DNA of 64,000 nucleotides from Dokdonella sp. (GTDB taxonomy: Bacteria > Pseudomonadota > Gammaproteobacteria > Xanthomonadales > Rhodanobacteraceae). The stretch is from contig NZ_JAGIAG010000005.1 in NCBI RefSeq assembly GCF_017744955.1, forward strand, positions 62,001 through 126,000, given 5' to 3'. The notes beneath the pieces are model-generated. The model saw only the letters and a list, made by a program, of their open reading frames with translations. It did no database searches and had not been told where the DNA came from. Below are positions 54,928 to 63,866 of this stretch, one piece after another; the stretch's first letter is position 1; each line of letters starts with the position of its first letter. Position numbers and translations under genes: made by a program.

Positions 54928-56565
54928 ATGACCCCCTTCGCACTGCTGCGCACGCATGCGCTGATCCTGGCGCTCATCTGGTCGGCCGCCGCCGCGGCGA
55001 ACGACTTCGTGGTGACCAATACCGACGACGACGGCGCCGGCAGCCTGCGCCAGGCCATTGCCGATGCGAACGCCATCTGTCGCAGCGGCGGCATGCATAC
55101 GATCAGCTTCGCCATTCCCGGAACCGGCGTGCACACGATCCGTCCGCTGACGCCGCTGCCGGCGCTCCTCAGCTGGGTCGCGATCGACGGCTACACGCAG
55201 CCGGGCAGCCAGATGAACACCCTGGCGGAGGGCAGCAACGCGGCGCTGCGGATCGAACTGGACGGCAGCCTCGCCGGCGACAGTCCCGGCATCGCACTCG
55301 CGATCACCCGCTTCAATGCGACCGACTACTGCAGCGCTCGACAGTCCTCGATCAGCGGTCTGGTCATCAACCGCTTCTCGCAGGCGGGCATCAAGCTGGA
55401 CGGCTGCGCCTTCAACGACAGCAACTACACGCTCTGCACGATGAGCGACGTCGACATCCGGGACAACTACATCGGCACCGATGCGAGCGGCACGCAGGCG
55501 CTCGGCAACGGCCTCGGCATCGAGATCGGCATCAACGTGAAGGACCTCACGATCGGCACCGACTCCCCGCCGGCCAGCGCGTTCATGAGCAACCTCATTT
55601 CCGGCAACCACGGCGACGGCATCTGGATCGCTCACGTGCCCGACATCAACGCGGCCACCGGCATCCTCGTGCGCAACAACTACATCGGCCTCGACGCCGG
55701 CGGCGTGCACGCGCTCGGCAACAGCGGCCACGGCATCCGCGCCGATCCGGCCGGCCTGCTCGTGCAACAGAACTTCATCGCGGCCAACGGCGGCGACGGC
55801 GTGAACCTGGCCAGCACCAACGCCTGGTACGGCGCCGGGGCTGCCGGCGTCTACGCCAACAAGATCGGTATCGGCATCCACGACGAAGCGTTCGGCAACG
55901 ACGGCGACGGCGTGCACGTCGACGGGCACATGATCGTTTCGGTCACCGGCGACCCGGCGAACGGCGGCTTCGCCTCGCGCGTGGCCAACAACGGCGGCGC
56001 CGGCGTGTTCGTCGCCGCCTCCGCCGACACCGCCGGAACCTCCTGGCCGCACGTGCAAGTGCGCGGCAACAGCATCCGCGACAACGGCGGCCTCGGCATC
56101 GACATCGCGCCGGTCGGCGTCAATCCGATCCGCACCGACGGCGACCTGCTCGGCCCGAACGAAAACCTCAACGCGCCGGTGCTGGCCTCCATCGCCGCCG
56201 GCGTTCCGAACGGGGCCAACGTGCCGGTCACCGTGTCCGGCTCGGTACACACCGTCGCGCAAAAGGATGTCGACGTGTATTTCCACGCCAACACCGCCTG
56301 CGATTCCTCGGGACACGGCGAAGCGGAGGCATCGCCGACCCAGTGGAGAGCGCACGGCACGACGGACGCCAACGGCGATTTCGCGTTCACGACGCAATTC
56401 ACGGTGTCGGCCGGTTCCGTATCGGCCGGTTCCTTCATCGCGGCCAGCACCGAGCGCTTCACCACGACCAACGGCTTCACGCAGGACCTGATCACGTCCG
56501 AGCTGTCGAACTGCCTGCGCGTGCCGGCCGCCGACCTCATCTTCAGGAATGGCTTCGATCCGTAG
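54928..56565 (+). CDS. Exported right-handed beta-helix protein with IFRNGFD tail
   Basis: The 545-residue protein has a signal peptide (MTPFALLRTHALILALIWSA, cleavage near AAA-N). The CSLREAI-type start follows (VVTNTDDDGAGSLRQAIADA) and then parallel beta-helix repeats with NNYIG, NSGHGIR, NGGDGV and NNGGAGV units. A beta-sandwich module with LNAPVLASIAAG follows near 430, and the C-terminus is DLIFRNGFDP. AGGAAA precedes the ATG. No polysaccharide-lyase residues are recognised, so adhesion or carbohydrate binding are both open. It is flanked by inverted 36-bp repeats. Confidence 0.85.
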   Translation: MTPFALLRTHALILALIWSAAAAANDFVVTNTDDDGAGSLRQAIADANAICRSGGMHTISFAIPGTGVHTIRPLTPLPALLSWVAIDGYTQPGSQMNTLAEGSNAALRIELDGSLAGDSPGIALAITRFNATDYCSARQSSISGLVINRFSQAGIKLDGCAFNDSNYTLCTMSDVDIRDNYIGTDASGTQALGNGLGIEIGINVKDLTIGTDSPPASAFMSNLISGNHGDGIWIAHVPDINAATGILVRNNYIGLDAGGVHALGNSGHGIRADPAGLLVQQNFIAANGGDGVNLASTNAWYGAGAAGVYANKIGIGIHDEAFGNDGDGVHVDGHMIVSVTGDPANGGFASRVANNGGAGVFVAASADTAGTSWPHVQVRGNSIRDNGGLGIDIAPVGVNPIRTDGDLLGPNENLNAPVLASIAAGVPNGANVPVTVSGSVHTVAQKDVDVYFHANTACDSSGHGEAEASPTQWRAHGTTDANGDFAFTTQFTVSAGSVSAGSFIAASTERFTTTNGFTQDLITSELSNCLRVPAADLIFRNGFDP

Positions 56566-56691
56566 TCGGCGAGCGACGGGGTAGCGCCGTCTGCGCCGTG
56601 CGCGACGGCCGCGTCCGGCGAGCATCACGCGCGCGCGCCGCCGCCACTTCGTCGCGGACCGCTTTTCGTCCAATCGCGCACGCAAACGCTG

Positions 56692-56727
56692 CGATCGAGG
56701 TGCAGCATTCGTCGCCGTCGCGGCGCT
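56692..56727 (-). repeat. 36-bp inverted repeat, copy 2
   Basis: The second copy of the block at 54824-54859, in inverted orientation. It begins within the stop codon of delta-60 gene 4, so each copy lies just past the stop of a delta-60 gene. It may be a conserved 3' untranslated element of the paralogues or the edge of a duplicated segment. Confidence 0.7.
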
Positions 56728-58099
56728 ACTCGAAACCGCCAATGAAAATGCGATCGGCGGTCAGGCGCGCGACGCCGATGTAGGAAGTATCAGTGGTGAT
56801 CGAGTTCATGCCCGCGACCAGCGCGCGGCCGCCGTCGAGCGTCATCGCGGTGACGCCGTCGGTCCAGGTCGGGCCGCTCGCCGCGAAGGAGCCGGTGCTG
56901 CGCCCGCCGACGCCGAAGGTGGAATCGACGACGCCGTTCTCGCGCCAGCGCACCACGCCGAAATCGTTGTAGCCGTAGGTTCCTGCCGCCACGACCCTGC
57001 CGTCCGACTGGATCGCCACGGCGCGTGCGCTGTCGAGGTCGGCGCCGCCGTAACGCACCGCACCGGTGCCGCCGAAGGACACGTCGAGGGCGCCGTCGGC
57101 GCCGCGCAGGCGCGCGACGTACATGTCCGAATCGTTGAAATCGCCGACGGCGCCGGCCACCACGATGCGCTGCTGGCGGTCGATCGCGACGGCGCCGAGG
57201 GCGGCGATCTGGCCCGGGTTGAACAGGATGCGGCCGTTGCTGCCGAAGCCGGTGTCCAGGCTGCCGTCGGCGTTCAGGCGCACCACGCCGCCGTTGTAGC
57301 CGATCGGTATGCCGACCACGCCGACGGCGACGATCTTGCCGTCGCGCTGCACCGCCACGGCGGCCACCTGGTCGCGATTGTCGCCGCCCTGATCGAACGC
57401 GACGAGCTGCACGCCGGGTCGCGCGCCGGCGGAGTTGAACGTCGTGTCGAGGGTGAGATCGGCATTCAGGCGCGCGATCGCGAAATCCTCGTTGTCGGCG
57501 TTCGAGAGACGGTTTGCCACGCCGGCGACGATGATCTTGCCGTTCGCCAGCACGGTCGCGCAGTTGATGCGCGAGTTCGGACTGGTCGGATGCGCCGACA
57601 GCGGAATCGAACGCACCGCCGCGCCGCCCGGCCAGCGCTCGAGCTGGCCGTCGCGCGTGAGCCGCGCGCCCATGCTGGCTTCGCTCGCGTAGTCGTTGTC
57701 GCCGAAGACGAGGAAGCGCGCATCCGGCTGCTGCGCGAAGGCGAACGTCGATCCGCGCGGAAATCCGGCGAATTCGTCGAAGACGAAGGCGGCGGTCGCA
57801 TTCGGCCCGAAACTGAAATCCGGCGTGCCGTCCGGCAGCAGTCGCGCGGCGCAGGGATAGGTGTCGCTGCCGACCTTGCACGCGCCGCCGATGAGGATCC
57901 GGCCGCCGGGCTGGATCATCAGCTGCGGATCGGTGAAGACGCTCGCCGGCGCATGCGTGATCTGCAGGCGGCCGTCGCCGCTGAAGCTCGGGTCGAACCA
58001 GCCGTCGACGTTCGTCGGCGGATCCTGCGCGAACGCGGCGGCGGCACTGGACGCGATCGTCAGGACGAACAACGGGCGTAGGACGGTCGAGCAAGGCAT
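56726..58099 (-). CDS. Exported delta-60 repeat protein 4
   Basis: The 457-residue protein has a signal peptide (VLRPLFVLTIASSAAAAFAQ). Delta-60 units follow: FDPSFSGDGRLQI, VLANGKIIVAGV, VQRDGKIVAVGV, VRLNADGSLDTGFGSNGR, IQSDGRVVAAGT. It ends DRIFIGGFE. ATG 58099 has AGGGGAA upstream; an ATG at 58147 is less likely. It faces the beta-helix gene and is divergent from cstA. Of the four paralogues it shares most with delta-60 protein 1, for example FAGFP followed by a serine/threonine-rich stretch. Confidence 0.85.
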   Translation of the reverse strand: MPCSTVLRPLFVLTIASSAAAAFAQDPPTNVDGWFDPSFSGDGRLQITHAPASVFTDPQLMIQPGGRILIGGACKVGSDTYPCAARLLPDGTPDFSFGPNATAAFVFDEFAGFPRGSTFAFAQQPDARFLVFGDNDYASEASMGARLTRDGQLERWPGGAAVRSIPLSAHPTSPNSRINCATVLANGKIIVAGVANRLSNADNEDFAIARLNADLTLDTTFNSAGARPGVQLVAFDQGGDNRDQVAAVAVQRDGKIVAVGVVGIPIGYNGGVVRLNADGSLDTGFGSNGRILFNPGQIAALGAVAIDRQQRIVVAGAVGDFNDSDMYVARLRGADGALDVSFGGTGAVRYGGADLDSARAVAIQSDGRVVAAGTYGYNDFGVVRWRENGVVDSTFGVGGRSTGSFAASGPTWTDGVTAMTLDGGRALVAGMNSITTDTSYIGVARLTADRIFIGGFE

Positions 58100-58454
58100 G
58101 CGGATTCCCCTGGCGGACTTCGGCTGGCATCGACCTCCGCGCATCACGGCGCGAGGCTCCCCCAGCTACGCCGAACGTCGGCGGAAACCGCCGCGCGATG
58201 GCATTCGATCTCCCACCGCAGTATCCATCCTCGGAGCGCTTCCCGCGAGCCGTTCGTGGCTCGCCCTCGTGCGCGGGCCGGGTGCCTGGCCGCCGACGCA
58301 GCAGTCGGTCCGTGGAGCGCCCCGCTCACCCTCCACGACGAGCCCTCGCGCGCGCCCGAGCGCCGTATTCGACGAAAGGCTAATGCGCCGCGTCTTGACC
58401 CGTCCGCGACGACGGCACAGGCTCCGATCCAGGTCCGGTATTGGCGGGGGTCGC
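58100..58454. other. Divergent intergenic region between delta-60 gene 4 and cstA
   Basis: These 355 bases hold the cstA and delta-60 promoters. No strong consensus promoter, CRP-like palindrome or small gene is evident. An upstream extension of the cstA frame has Arg-rich composition and no support. Confidence 0.35.
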
Positions 58455-60518
58455 ATGAATTCGGTGGCTGGGAAACTCGGCTGGCTCGTCGTCGCGCTGA
58501 TCGGCGCGTTCTGCCTCGGCACGATCGCGCTGCATCGCGGCGAGACGATCAACGCGGTGTGGCTGGTCGCCGCGTCGACCTCGATCTTCTTCATCGGCTA
58601 CCGCTTCTATAGCCGCTACATCGCCGACAAGGCGCTCGGGCTCGATCCCACGCGCGCGACGCCGGCGGTGCGCCGCAACGACGGCCTGGACTACGTGCCG
58701 ACCGACAAGTGGGTCGTGTTCGGCCACCACTTCGCCGCGATCGCCGGCGCGGGACCGCTGGTCGGCCCGGTGCTCGCCGCGCAGATGGGGTACCTGCCCG
58801 GCACCTTGTGGATCCTGTTCGGCGTGATCCTCGCCGGCGCGGTGCAGGACTTCATGATCCTGTTCCTGTCGGTGCGCCGCGACGGCCGCTCGCTCGGCGA
58901 GATGGTGCGCGCGGAACTCGGACCGACCGCCGGCGTGATCGCGATGATCGGCGTGCTGATGATCATGTTCATCATCCTCGCCGTGCTCGCCCTGGTGGTG
59001 GTGAAGGCGCTGGCGGAAAGCCCGTGGGGCACGTTCACCGTGGCGATGACGATGCCGATCGCGGTGTTCATGGGCGTGTACCTGCGCTACCTGCGCCCGG
59101 GCCGCGTACTGGAGGTGTCGATCATCGGCCTGGTGCTCCTGCTGCTCTCGATCTGGCTCGGCGGCGTGGTCGCGCACGATCCGCAATGGGCGGCGATGTT
59201 CCACTTCAACGGCCGCCAGCTGGCCTGGATGCTGATCGGCTACGGCTTCGTCGCCTCGGTGCTGCCGGTGTGGCTGCTGCTGGCGCCGCGCGATTACCTG
59301 TCGACCTTCCTCAAGATCGGCACCGTCGTGCTGCTCGCGCTCGGCATCCTGATCGCCGCGCCGGAACTGCGCATGCCGGCGCTGACCAAGTTCATCGACG
59401 GCAGCGGCCCGGTGTTCGCCGGCAACCTGTTCCCATTCCTGTTCATCACGATCGCTTGCGGCGCGGTGTCCGGCTGGCACTCGCTGATCTCCTCCGGCAC
59501 CACGCCCAAGCTGCTCGCCAACGAGAAGGAGGCGCGCCTGGTCGGCTACGGCTCGATGCTGATGGAGGCCTTCGTCGCGATCATGGCGCTGATCGCCGCC
59601 TGCGTGCTCGATCCGGGCATCTACTTCGCGATGAACTCGCCCGGCGCGCTGATCGGCACCACGGTCGAATCGGCGGCGCAGGCGATCAGCTCCTGGGGCT
59701 TCGTCATCACGCCCGACGTGCTGGCGCAGACCGCCAAGGACATCGGCGAGAACTCGATCCTGTCGCGCGCCGGCGGCGCGCCGACGCTCGCCGTCGGCAT
59801 GGCGCACATCATCCACCAGGTCATCGCCGGCGAAGGCATGATGGCGTTCTGGTACCACTACGCGATCCTGTTCGAGGCGCTGTTCATCCTGACCACCGTC
59901 GATGCGGGAACGCGCGTCGGCCGCTTCATGATCCAGGAACTCGCCGGGCTCGCCGTGCCGGCGCTGAAGAAGACCGAATCCTGGGCGGCGAACCTGATCG
60001 CCACCGCGCTCTGCGTCGGCTGCTGGGGCTACTTCCTCTACCAGGGCGTGGTCGATCCGCTCGGCGGCATCAACACGCTGTGGCCGCTGTTCGGCATCGC
60101 CAACCAGATGCTCGCGGCGATCGCGCTGACCCTGGCCTCGGTCTGCCTGATCAAGATGAAGCGCGACAAGTACCTGTGGATTCCTCTGCTGCCGACCGTC
60201 TGGCTGGTGATCTGCACGCTGGCCGCCGGCTGGCAGAAGGTGTTCTCCAGCGACGTCAAGGTCAGCTTCCTCGCGCACGCGCAGAAGTACTCGGCCGCGC
60301 TCGACGCGGGCCAGGTGCTGGCGCCCGCGAAATCGATCGACGACATGCACCGCATCCTGACCAACGACTACGTCGACGCCACGCTGTCGATGATCTTCAT
60401 GCTGCTGGTCGTGGCGATGGTCGTGTTCGGCCTGCGCGCCGCGTTCGCCGCGCGCCGCAACGCCGCGCCGACGGCGCAGGAAACGCCGTACGTCGCGCTC
60501 GCCGGAGCCGCGCGGTGA
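58455..60518 (+). CDS. cstA: Carbon starvation protein CstA (peptide/pyruvate transporter family)
   Basis: The 687-residue inner-membrane protein has about 16 hydrophobic spans and the conserved blocks of CstA: VVFGHHFAAIAGAGPLVGPV near 85, GAVQDFMILFLSVRRDGRSL, ITIACGAVSGWHSLISSGTT, and FEALFILTTVDAGTRVGRFM. Family members take up peptides or pyruvate under carbon limitation. GGGGG lies upstream of ATG 58455. The following small gene overlaps its stop, as in E. coli cstA-ybdD. Confidence 0.95.
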   Translation: MNSVAGKLGWLVVALIGAFCLGTIALHRGETINAVWLVAASTSIFFIGYRFYSRYIADKALGLDPTRATPAVRRNDGLDYVPTDKWVVFGHHFAAIAGAGPLVGPVLAAQMGYLPGTLWILFGVILAGAVQDFMILFLSVRRDGRSLGEMVRAELGPTAGVIAMIGVLMIMFIILAVLALVVVKALAESPWGTFTVAMTMPIAVFMGVYLRYLRPGRVLEVSIIGLVLLLLSIWLGGVVAHDPQWAAMFHFNGRQLAWMLIGYGFVASVLPVWLLLAPRDYLSTFLKIGTVVLLALGILIAAPELRMPALTKFIDGSGPVFAGNLFPFLFITIACGAVSGWHSLISSGTTPKLLANEKEARLVGYGSMLMEAFVAIMALIAACVLDPGIYFAMNSPGALIGTTVESAAQAISSWGFVITPDVLAQTAKDIGENSILSRAGGAPTLAVGMAHIIHQVIAGEGMMAFWYHYAILFEALFILTTVDAGTRVGRFMIQELAGLAVPALKKTESWAANLIATALCVGCWGYFLYQGVVDPLGGINTLWPLFGIANQMLAAIALTLASVCLIKMKRDKYLWIPLLPTVWLVICTLAAGWQKVFSSDVKVSFLAHAQKYSAALDAGQVLAPAKSIDDMHRILTNDYVDATLSMIFMLLVVAMVVFGLRAAFAARRNAAPTAQETPYVALAGAAR

Positions 60519-60712
60519 ATACGGTGCGGCTCGCGCGATTCTGGCGCCGGTGCGTACGCATCGCGCGCCAGATCATCGGCGTGCCGGACTACGAGGTCTA
60601 CATTGCGCACCTGCGCGCGCATCATCCCGAGCGCGCGATTCCGAGCTACGCGGAGTTTTTCAACGAGCGACAGATGGCGCGCTACAAGGGCGGTGGCGGG
60701 CGCTGCTGCTAA
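60515..60712 (+). CDS. ybdD: YbdD/YjiX family small protein
   Basis: The 65-residue protein has the family's exact length and motifs: RQIIGVPDYEVYIAHLRAHH, PSYAEFFNERQMARY and the GGGGRCC C-terminus. YbdD is a required small partner of the CstA/BtsT transporters in E. coli. It starts at a GTG overlapping the cstA stop (GTGA), which indicates coupled translation. Confidence 0.93.
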   Translation: MNTVRLARFWRRCVRIARQIIGVPDYEVYIAHLRAHHPERAIPSYAEFFNERQMARYKGGGGRCC

Positions 60713-61041
60713 GGAACCTTCGCGGAAGCCGTCGTTCCCGCGACGGCGCGCGCAACGGCACCGCGGCGAAGCCGATCCGAGGAGCGGATGCGCCGCCGCA
60801 ATGAAGCGGGAATCTGCTTCCTGCGCCGGGACGCAGTGGATGCCGCTTTCGCGGGCATCACGCCACGCGAGTCGGCCGGGCTAGCCCGGCGCTCGCCGCG
60901 GCTGCAGGCGAATACGATCGCTCGTCCTCGGCGCAGGCCGCAGTCGTGCGAGGCACGAACGGACGTCCTCGTTCGCGCACGCAGCGCGGCCACCTCACAC
61001 GTCCGCTTCTCCGCCGTGGCAGCGCCCTCTATGCTCGCGCG
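60713..61041. other. Intergenic region with degenerate palindromic repeats
   Basis: About 330 bases without a supported gene. It contains decayed pieces of the common proteobacterial GTCGTTCCCGCG.../...CTTTCGCGGGCAT-type palindromic repeat (about 60739-60880). A GGGCTAGCCC palindrome is at about 60881. No clear promoter for the TRIC gene is seen. Confidence 0.4.
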
Positions 61042-61656
61042 ATGAGAATCCTTTACCTGCTCGATCTGATCGGCGTCGCCGTGTTCGCGATCAGCGGCAC
61101 GCTCGCGGCCGGACGCGCCGGCCTGGACCTTCTCGGCGTACTCGTCATCGCCGCGGTCACCGCGATCGGCGGCGGAACCCTGCGCGACCTGCTGCTCAAC
61201 CGGCACCCGATCTTCTGGGTGCGCGACCCGCGCTACCTGTACGTGATCGGCGCGACTGCCCTGCTGACGGTGGCCTGCGCGCGCTGGGGTTCGCTGCCGT
61301 ACCACGACGCGCTGGTGGTCGCCGACGCGCTCGGCCTGGCGCTGTTCGCGCTGACCGGCGCCGAACTCGCCGAGGAGGCGAAGCACCCGGCGGTCATCGT
61401 CGTGCTGACCGGCACGATGACCGGCGTCGCCGGTGGTGTCGTGCGCGACGTGCTGACCGCGCAGCTGCCGCTGATCCTGCGCGGCGACATCTACGCCAGC
61501 GCGGCGATCGTCGGCATCACGCTGTACCTGGTGCTGCACAAGCTCGGAGTGCCGCGCATGCTCGCGTTCACGGCCGGCTTCCTGGCCGTGGTCGGGCTGC
61601 GCCTCGCCTCGGTCGCCTGGAGCCTGCAGCTGCCGACCTTCGACCTGCGCGGATGA
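61042..61656 (+). CDS. TRIC/YicG family trimeric cation channel
   Basis: The 204-residue inner-membrane protein has seven hydrophobic spans made of two similar halves, each with a glycine-rich channel motif: AIGGGTLRDLLLN (near 47) and GVAGGVVRDVLT (near 133). This is the UPF0126/TRIC family, which forms trimeric monovalent-cation channels. The ATG at 61042 begins directly with the first span (MRILYLLDLIGVAVFAISG). It is convergent with the orphan 696-residue gene. Confidence 0.9.
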   Translation: MRILYLLDLIGVAVFAISGTLAAGRAGLDLLGVLVIAAVTAIGGGTLRDLLLNRHPIFWVRDPRYLYVIGATALLTVACARWGSLPYHDALVVADALGLALFALTGAELAEEAKHPAVIVVLTGTMTGVAGGVVRDVLTAQLPLILRGDIYASAAIVGITLYLVLHKLGVPRMLAFTAGFLAVVGLRLASVAWSLQLPTFDLRG

Positions 61657-61662
61657 ACGCAC

Positions 61663-61690
61663 GCGACCGGCACGCGGGCGTGCCGGTCGC
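61663..61690. terminator. Bidirectional hairpin between convergent genes
   Basis: GCGACCGGCAC (61663-61673) pairs perfectly with 61680-61690, and an inner G-C pair extends the stem to 12 bp. It lies 6 bases past the TRIC stop and 21 bases from the orphan gene stop. There is no strong U-tract on either side. Confidence 0.5.
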
Positions 61691-61711
61691 GAACCTTCCC
61701 GACGAGAAGGG

Positions 61712-63802
61712 TCAGTTGCCGGCGTCGCGGACCACCATCTGGCCCGGAATCGACTGGCCGGTCATGCCGGTCATGGCGAGGAAGTTCTCGGCCATGAAGT
61801 TCCTCGAGAAATCGTTCGAGACGACGGCGAACACCTCGCCCGGCGTCTTCGCCATCGCCAGCTGCACCTCGAAATCGTTCGACGCCGCGCTGCCGGCACG
61901 GATCATGTCCGGCAGGTCGCCGCGGCCGGTCTTGTCCAGGTAATTCTGTGCGACGTCGCGCAGCTGCATCAGCTGCGAATCGTTGAAGGTGAGCTGCACG
62001 TGCTGGTTGCCGTCGAAGCTCTTCGGCTTGGCGTCCTGCCCGTCGAACGCGTTGCGCATGTACGAGGTCAGGCTCTCGTTGTAGTTGGCGAGCATGACGC
62101 GGTACGTCGTCGCGCCCTCGATCGGCTTGCCGTCGGCGCCGAGCTTGAAGCTGACTTCGGCGGAGTGGTCGTTGTTGATGGTGTAGCTGTTGGTCTGCTC
62201 GATCGTGCCGTCCTGCCAGGTGGTGCGGTTGATCGTCAGGTGGCTGCTGTTGATCTCCTGCATCCACGACAGGCCGCCGATGTTGGCGCCGACCGAGGCG
62301 ACGTGATCCGAATTGAAGATCTCCGACTTGCCGGACTGGCTCACGCCCGGCGGCGACCAGTTCGGGATCTGGCCGGAGCTCATGAAGTTCTGGTACGCGG
62401 CGCGTCCTTCCTCGGTGCGCAGATCCAGGCGCGCGACCGACATTCCCTGCGTCTCCGCGCTCTTGTCCACGCCGATGCCGGCGCTGATCAGGCCGCGGCG
62501 GCCGAGGCCGAGGAACATCTCGTTCTCGACCGTCTTGACCGGGCCGGAATAGACCTCGAACGTGTTCGCGTCGACGCGGCGCACGCCGAAGCCCTGGCCG
62601 GACAGTTCGGTGTGCGTGGTCTCGCCGTTGAGGAGCTTGTAGCTCGCCGCGAACGAGGTTCCCTCCAGCGTCTGCCCGCGCATCATCACCGAGGTGCCGA
62701 CCGGCATCTTCATCGGATCGAGCGGATTGGGCGCGACGGACAGGTCGCCCTTGCCGAGCTGCGTGCCCTGCTGCGGCGTCACCGTCGCCTGATAGGTCAG
62801 GCGCGTGCCGGAGAACGTCTCGGCCGAGGCCGACACCGGAATCGGCAGTCCCTTGACGACGTTGCGCAGCAGCGGCGAACTCTCCACCAGGCTCTTCGCG
62901 CCCGGCGACAGCACGCCGAGCTTGTCGGCCCAGCCGTAGATGCGGTTCAGCGGCGTCTTGCCGAAGCTGGCGCTGCCGGTGAACTGCATCTGCGCCGACA
63001 TCTCGAACTGCTGCGTCTGCTGGAAGTTCACGTCGGTCTGCACTTGCGACAGCTTGACCTCGCCTTCGACGCGGACGTCGCCGCCGACGCGCGCGGGAAC
63101 CAGCGACGGCGTGCCGGCGCCGATCACCGGCGTGGAGAAGTTCACCTGCGAACCCGGATTCATCGCCCAACCGAGCGCCTCGTTGGGCAGCTTGCCGAGC
63201 AGCTCGTAGGCGGACTGCACCTGTTCCGGCGACGGGTTGGCCGGCATCTGCACGCCGAGCGCGCCGAGCGCGCTGCTGACCTGCTCGAGCGGCAGCGAGG
63301 ACACGTTCGTCGTCGGCTGACCGGCGGTCAGGTAGGCCGGCACCTGCGTCGGCTGCGCCTTCGCCTCGTCGACGACGCGCTGCAGCTCCTGCGTATAGGG
63401 ATTGCTCTTGTACGCGGTGAGCGCGTTGTCGTATTCGTAGCTCGCCGTCGCGCCGTTCAGGCCGGCGAAGTCGCTGCGCTGCGGCGCGAAGCGGTCCAGC
63501 GCGGCCTGCGCCTGTTCCGCGCGCGTCGTGTTGAACGCCTCGACGCGCGGCGTGTACACCGACGCGGCGGCCTGGCTCGGCATGCCGGTGAGATCGTCGC
63601 TGCGCGGCAGCGGCAGCGCGTGGATCGCCTGCACGGCCTCCTGCGGCGTGGTGGCTTCCGCGGGCGTCTTCGTCGCCGGTTTCGCCGCCGCGGGGGCGGC
63701 CGCCGGGGTCGAATCGGGCGTTTCGGCCTGCGCGGGGACGCGCGGCTCCTCGGCCGGCAGGGTGCGCGGACTCTGCGCGCGGACGCCACTGATCTCCATC
63801 AT
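61712..63802 (-). CDS. Orphan 696-residue protein of unknown function
   Basis: I do not recognise this protein. Residues about 1-60 are Ala/Pro/Glu-rich and disordered-looking, with no signal peptide or membrane span. Residues about 70-200 are helical; from about 220 the chain becomes beta-rich with alternating polar strands (VRVEGEVKLSQVQTDVNFQQ, TGTIEQ-like QDGTIEQTNSYTINND). The C-terminal 100 residues are mixed (QLRDVAQNYLDKTGRGDLPD). It shares an upstream box with the lipase-like gene. Large size, no signal peptide and a low-complexity N-terminus fit an exported effector or a cytoplasmic scaffold, but there is no direct evidence. A second ATG three bases on is equally possible. Confidence 0.72.
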   Translation of the reverse strand: MMEISGVRAQSPRTLPAEEPRVPAQAETPDSTPAAAPAAAKPATKTPAEATTPQEAVQAIHALPLPRSDDLTGMPSQAAASVYTPRVEAFNTTRAEQAQAALDRFAPQRSDFAGLNGATASYEYDNALTAYKSNPYTQELQRVVDEAKAQPTQVPAYLTAGQPTTNVSSLPLEQVSSALGALGVQMPANPSPEQVQSAYELLGKLPNEALGWAMNPGSQVNFSTPVIGAGTPSLVPARVGGDVRVEGEVKLSQVQTDVNFQQTQQFEMSAQMQFTGSASFGKTPLNRIYGWADKLGVLSPGAKSLVESSPLLRNVVKGLPIPVSASAETFSGTRLTYQATVTPQQGTQLGKGDLSVAPNPLDPMKMPVGTSVMMRGQTLEGTSFAASYKLLNGETTHTELSGQGFGVRRVDANTFEVYSGPVKTVENEMFLGLGRRGLISAGIGVDKSAETQGMSVARLDLRTEEGRAAYQNFMSSGQIPNWSPPGVSQSGKSEIFNSDHVASVGANIGGLSWMQEINSSHLTINRTTWQDGTIEQTNSYTINNDHSAEVSFKLGADGKPIEGATTYRVMLANYNESLTSYMRNAFDGQDAKPKSFDGNQHVQLTFNDSQLMQLRDVAQNYLDKTGRGDLPDMIRAGSAASNDFEVQLAMAKTPGEVFAVVSNDFSRNFMAENFLAMTGMTGQSIPGQMVVRDAGN

Positions 63803-63866
63803 CTTCTTCGCTCCGGATATTGCCGCTCAATGACCCACCGTAGCCGGCCGGCGCCGGCGAGGACAT

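Noticed and set aside
60713..61041. Short arginine-rich frames between ybdD and the TRIC gene
   Set aside because: The stretch consists of decayed palindromic repeats; none of the frames has a ribosome-binding site or recognisable motif.
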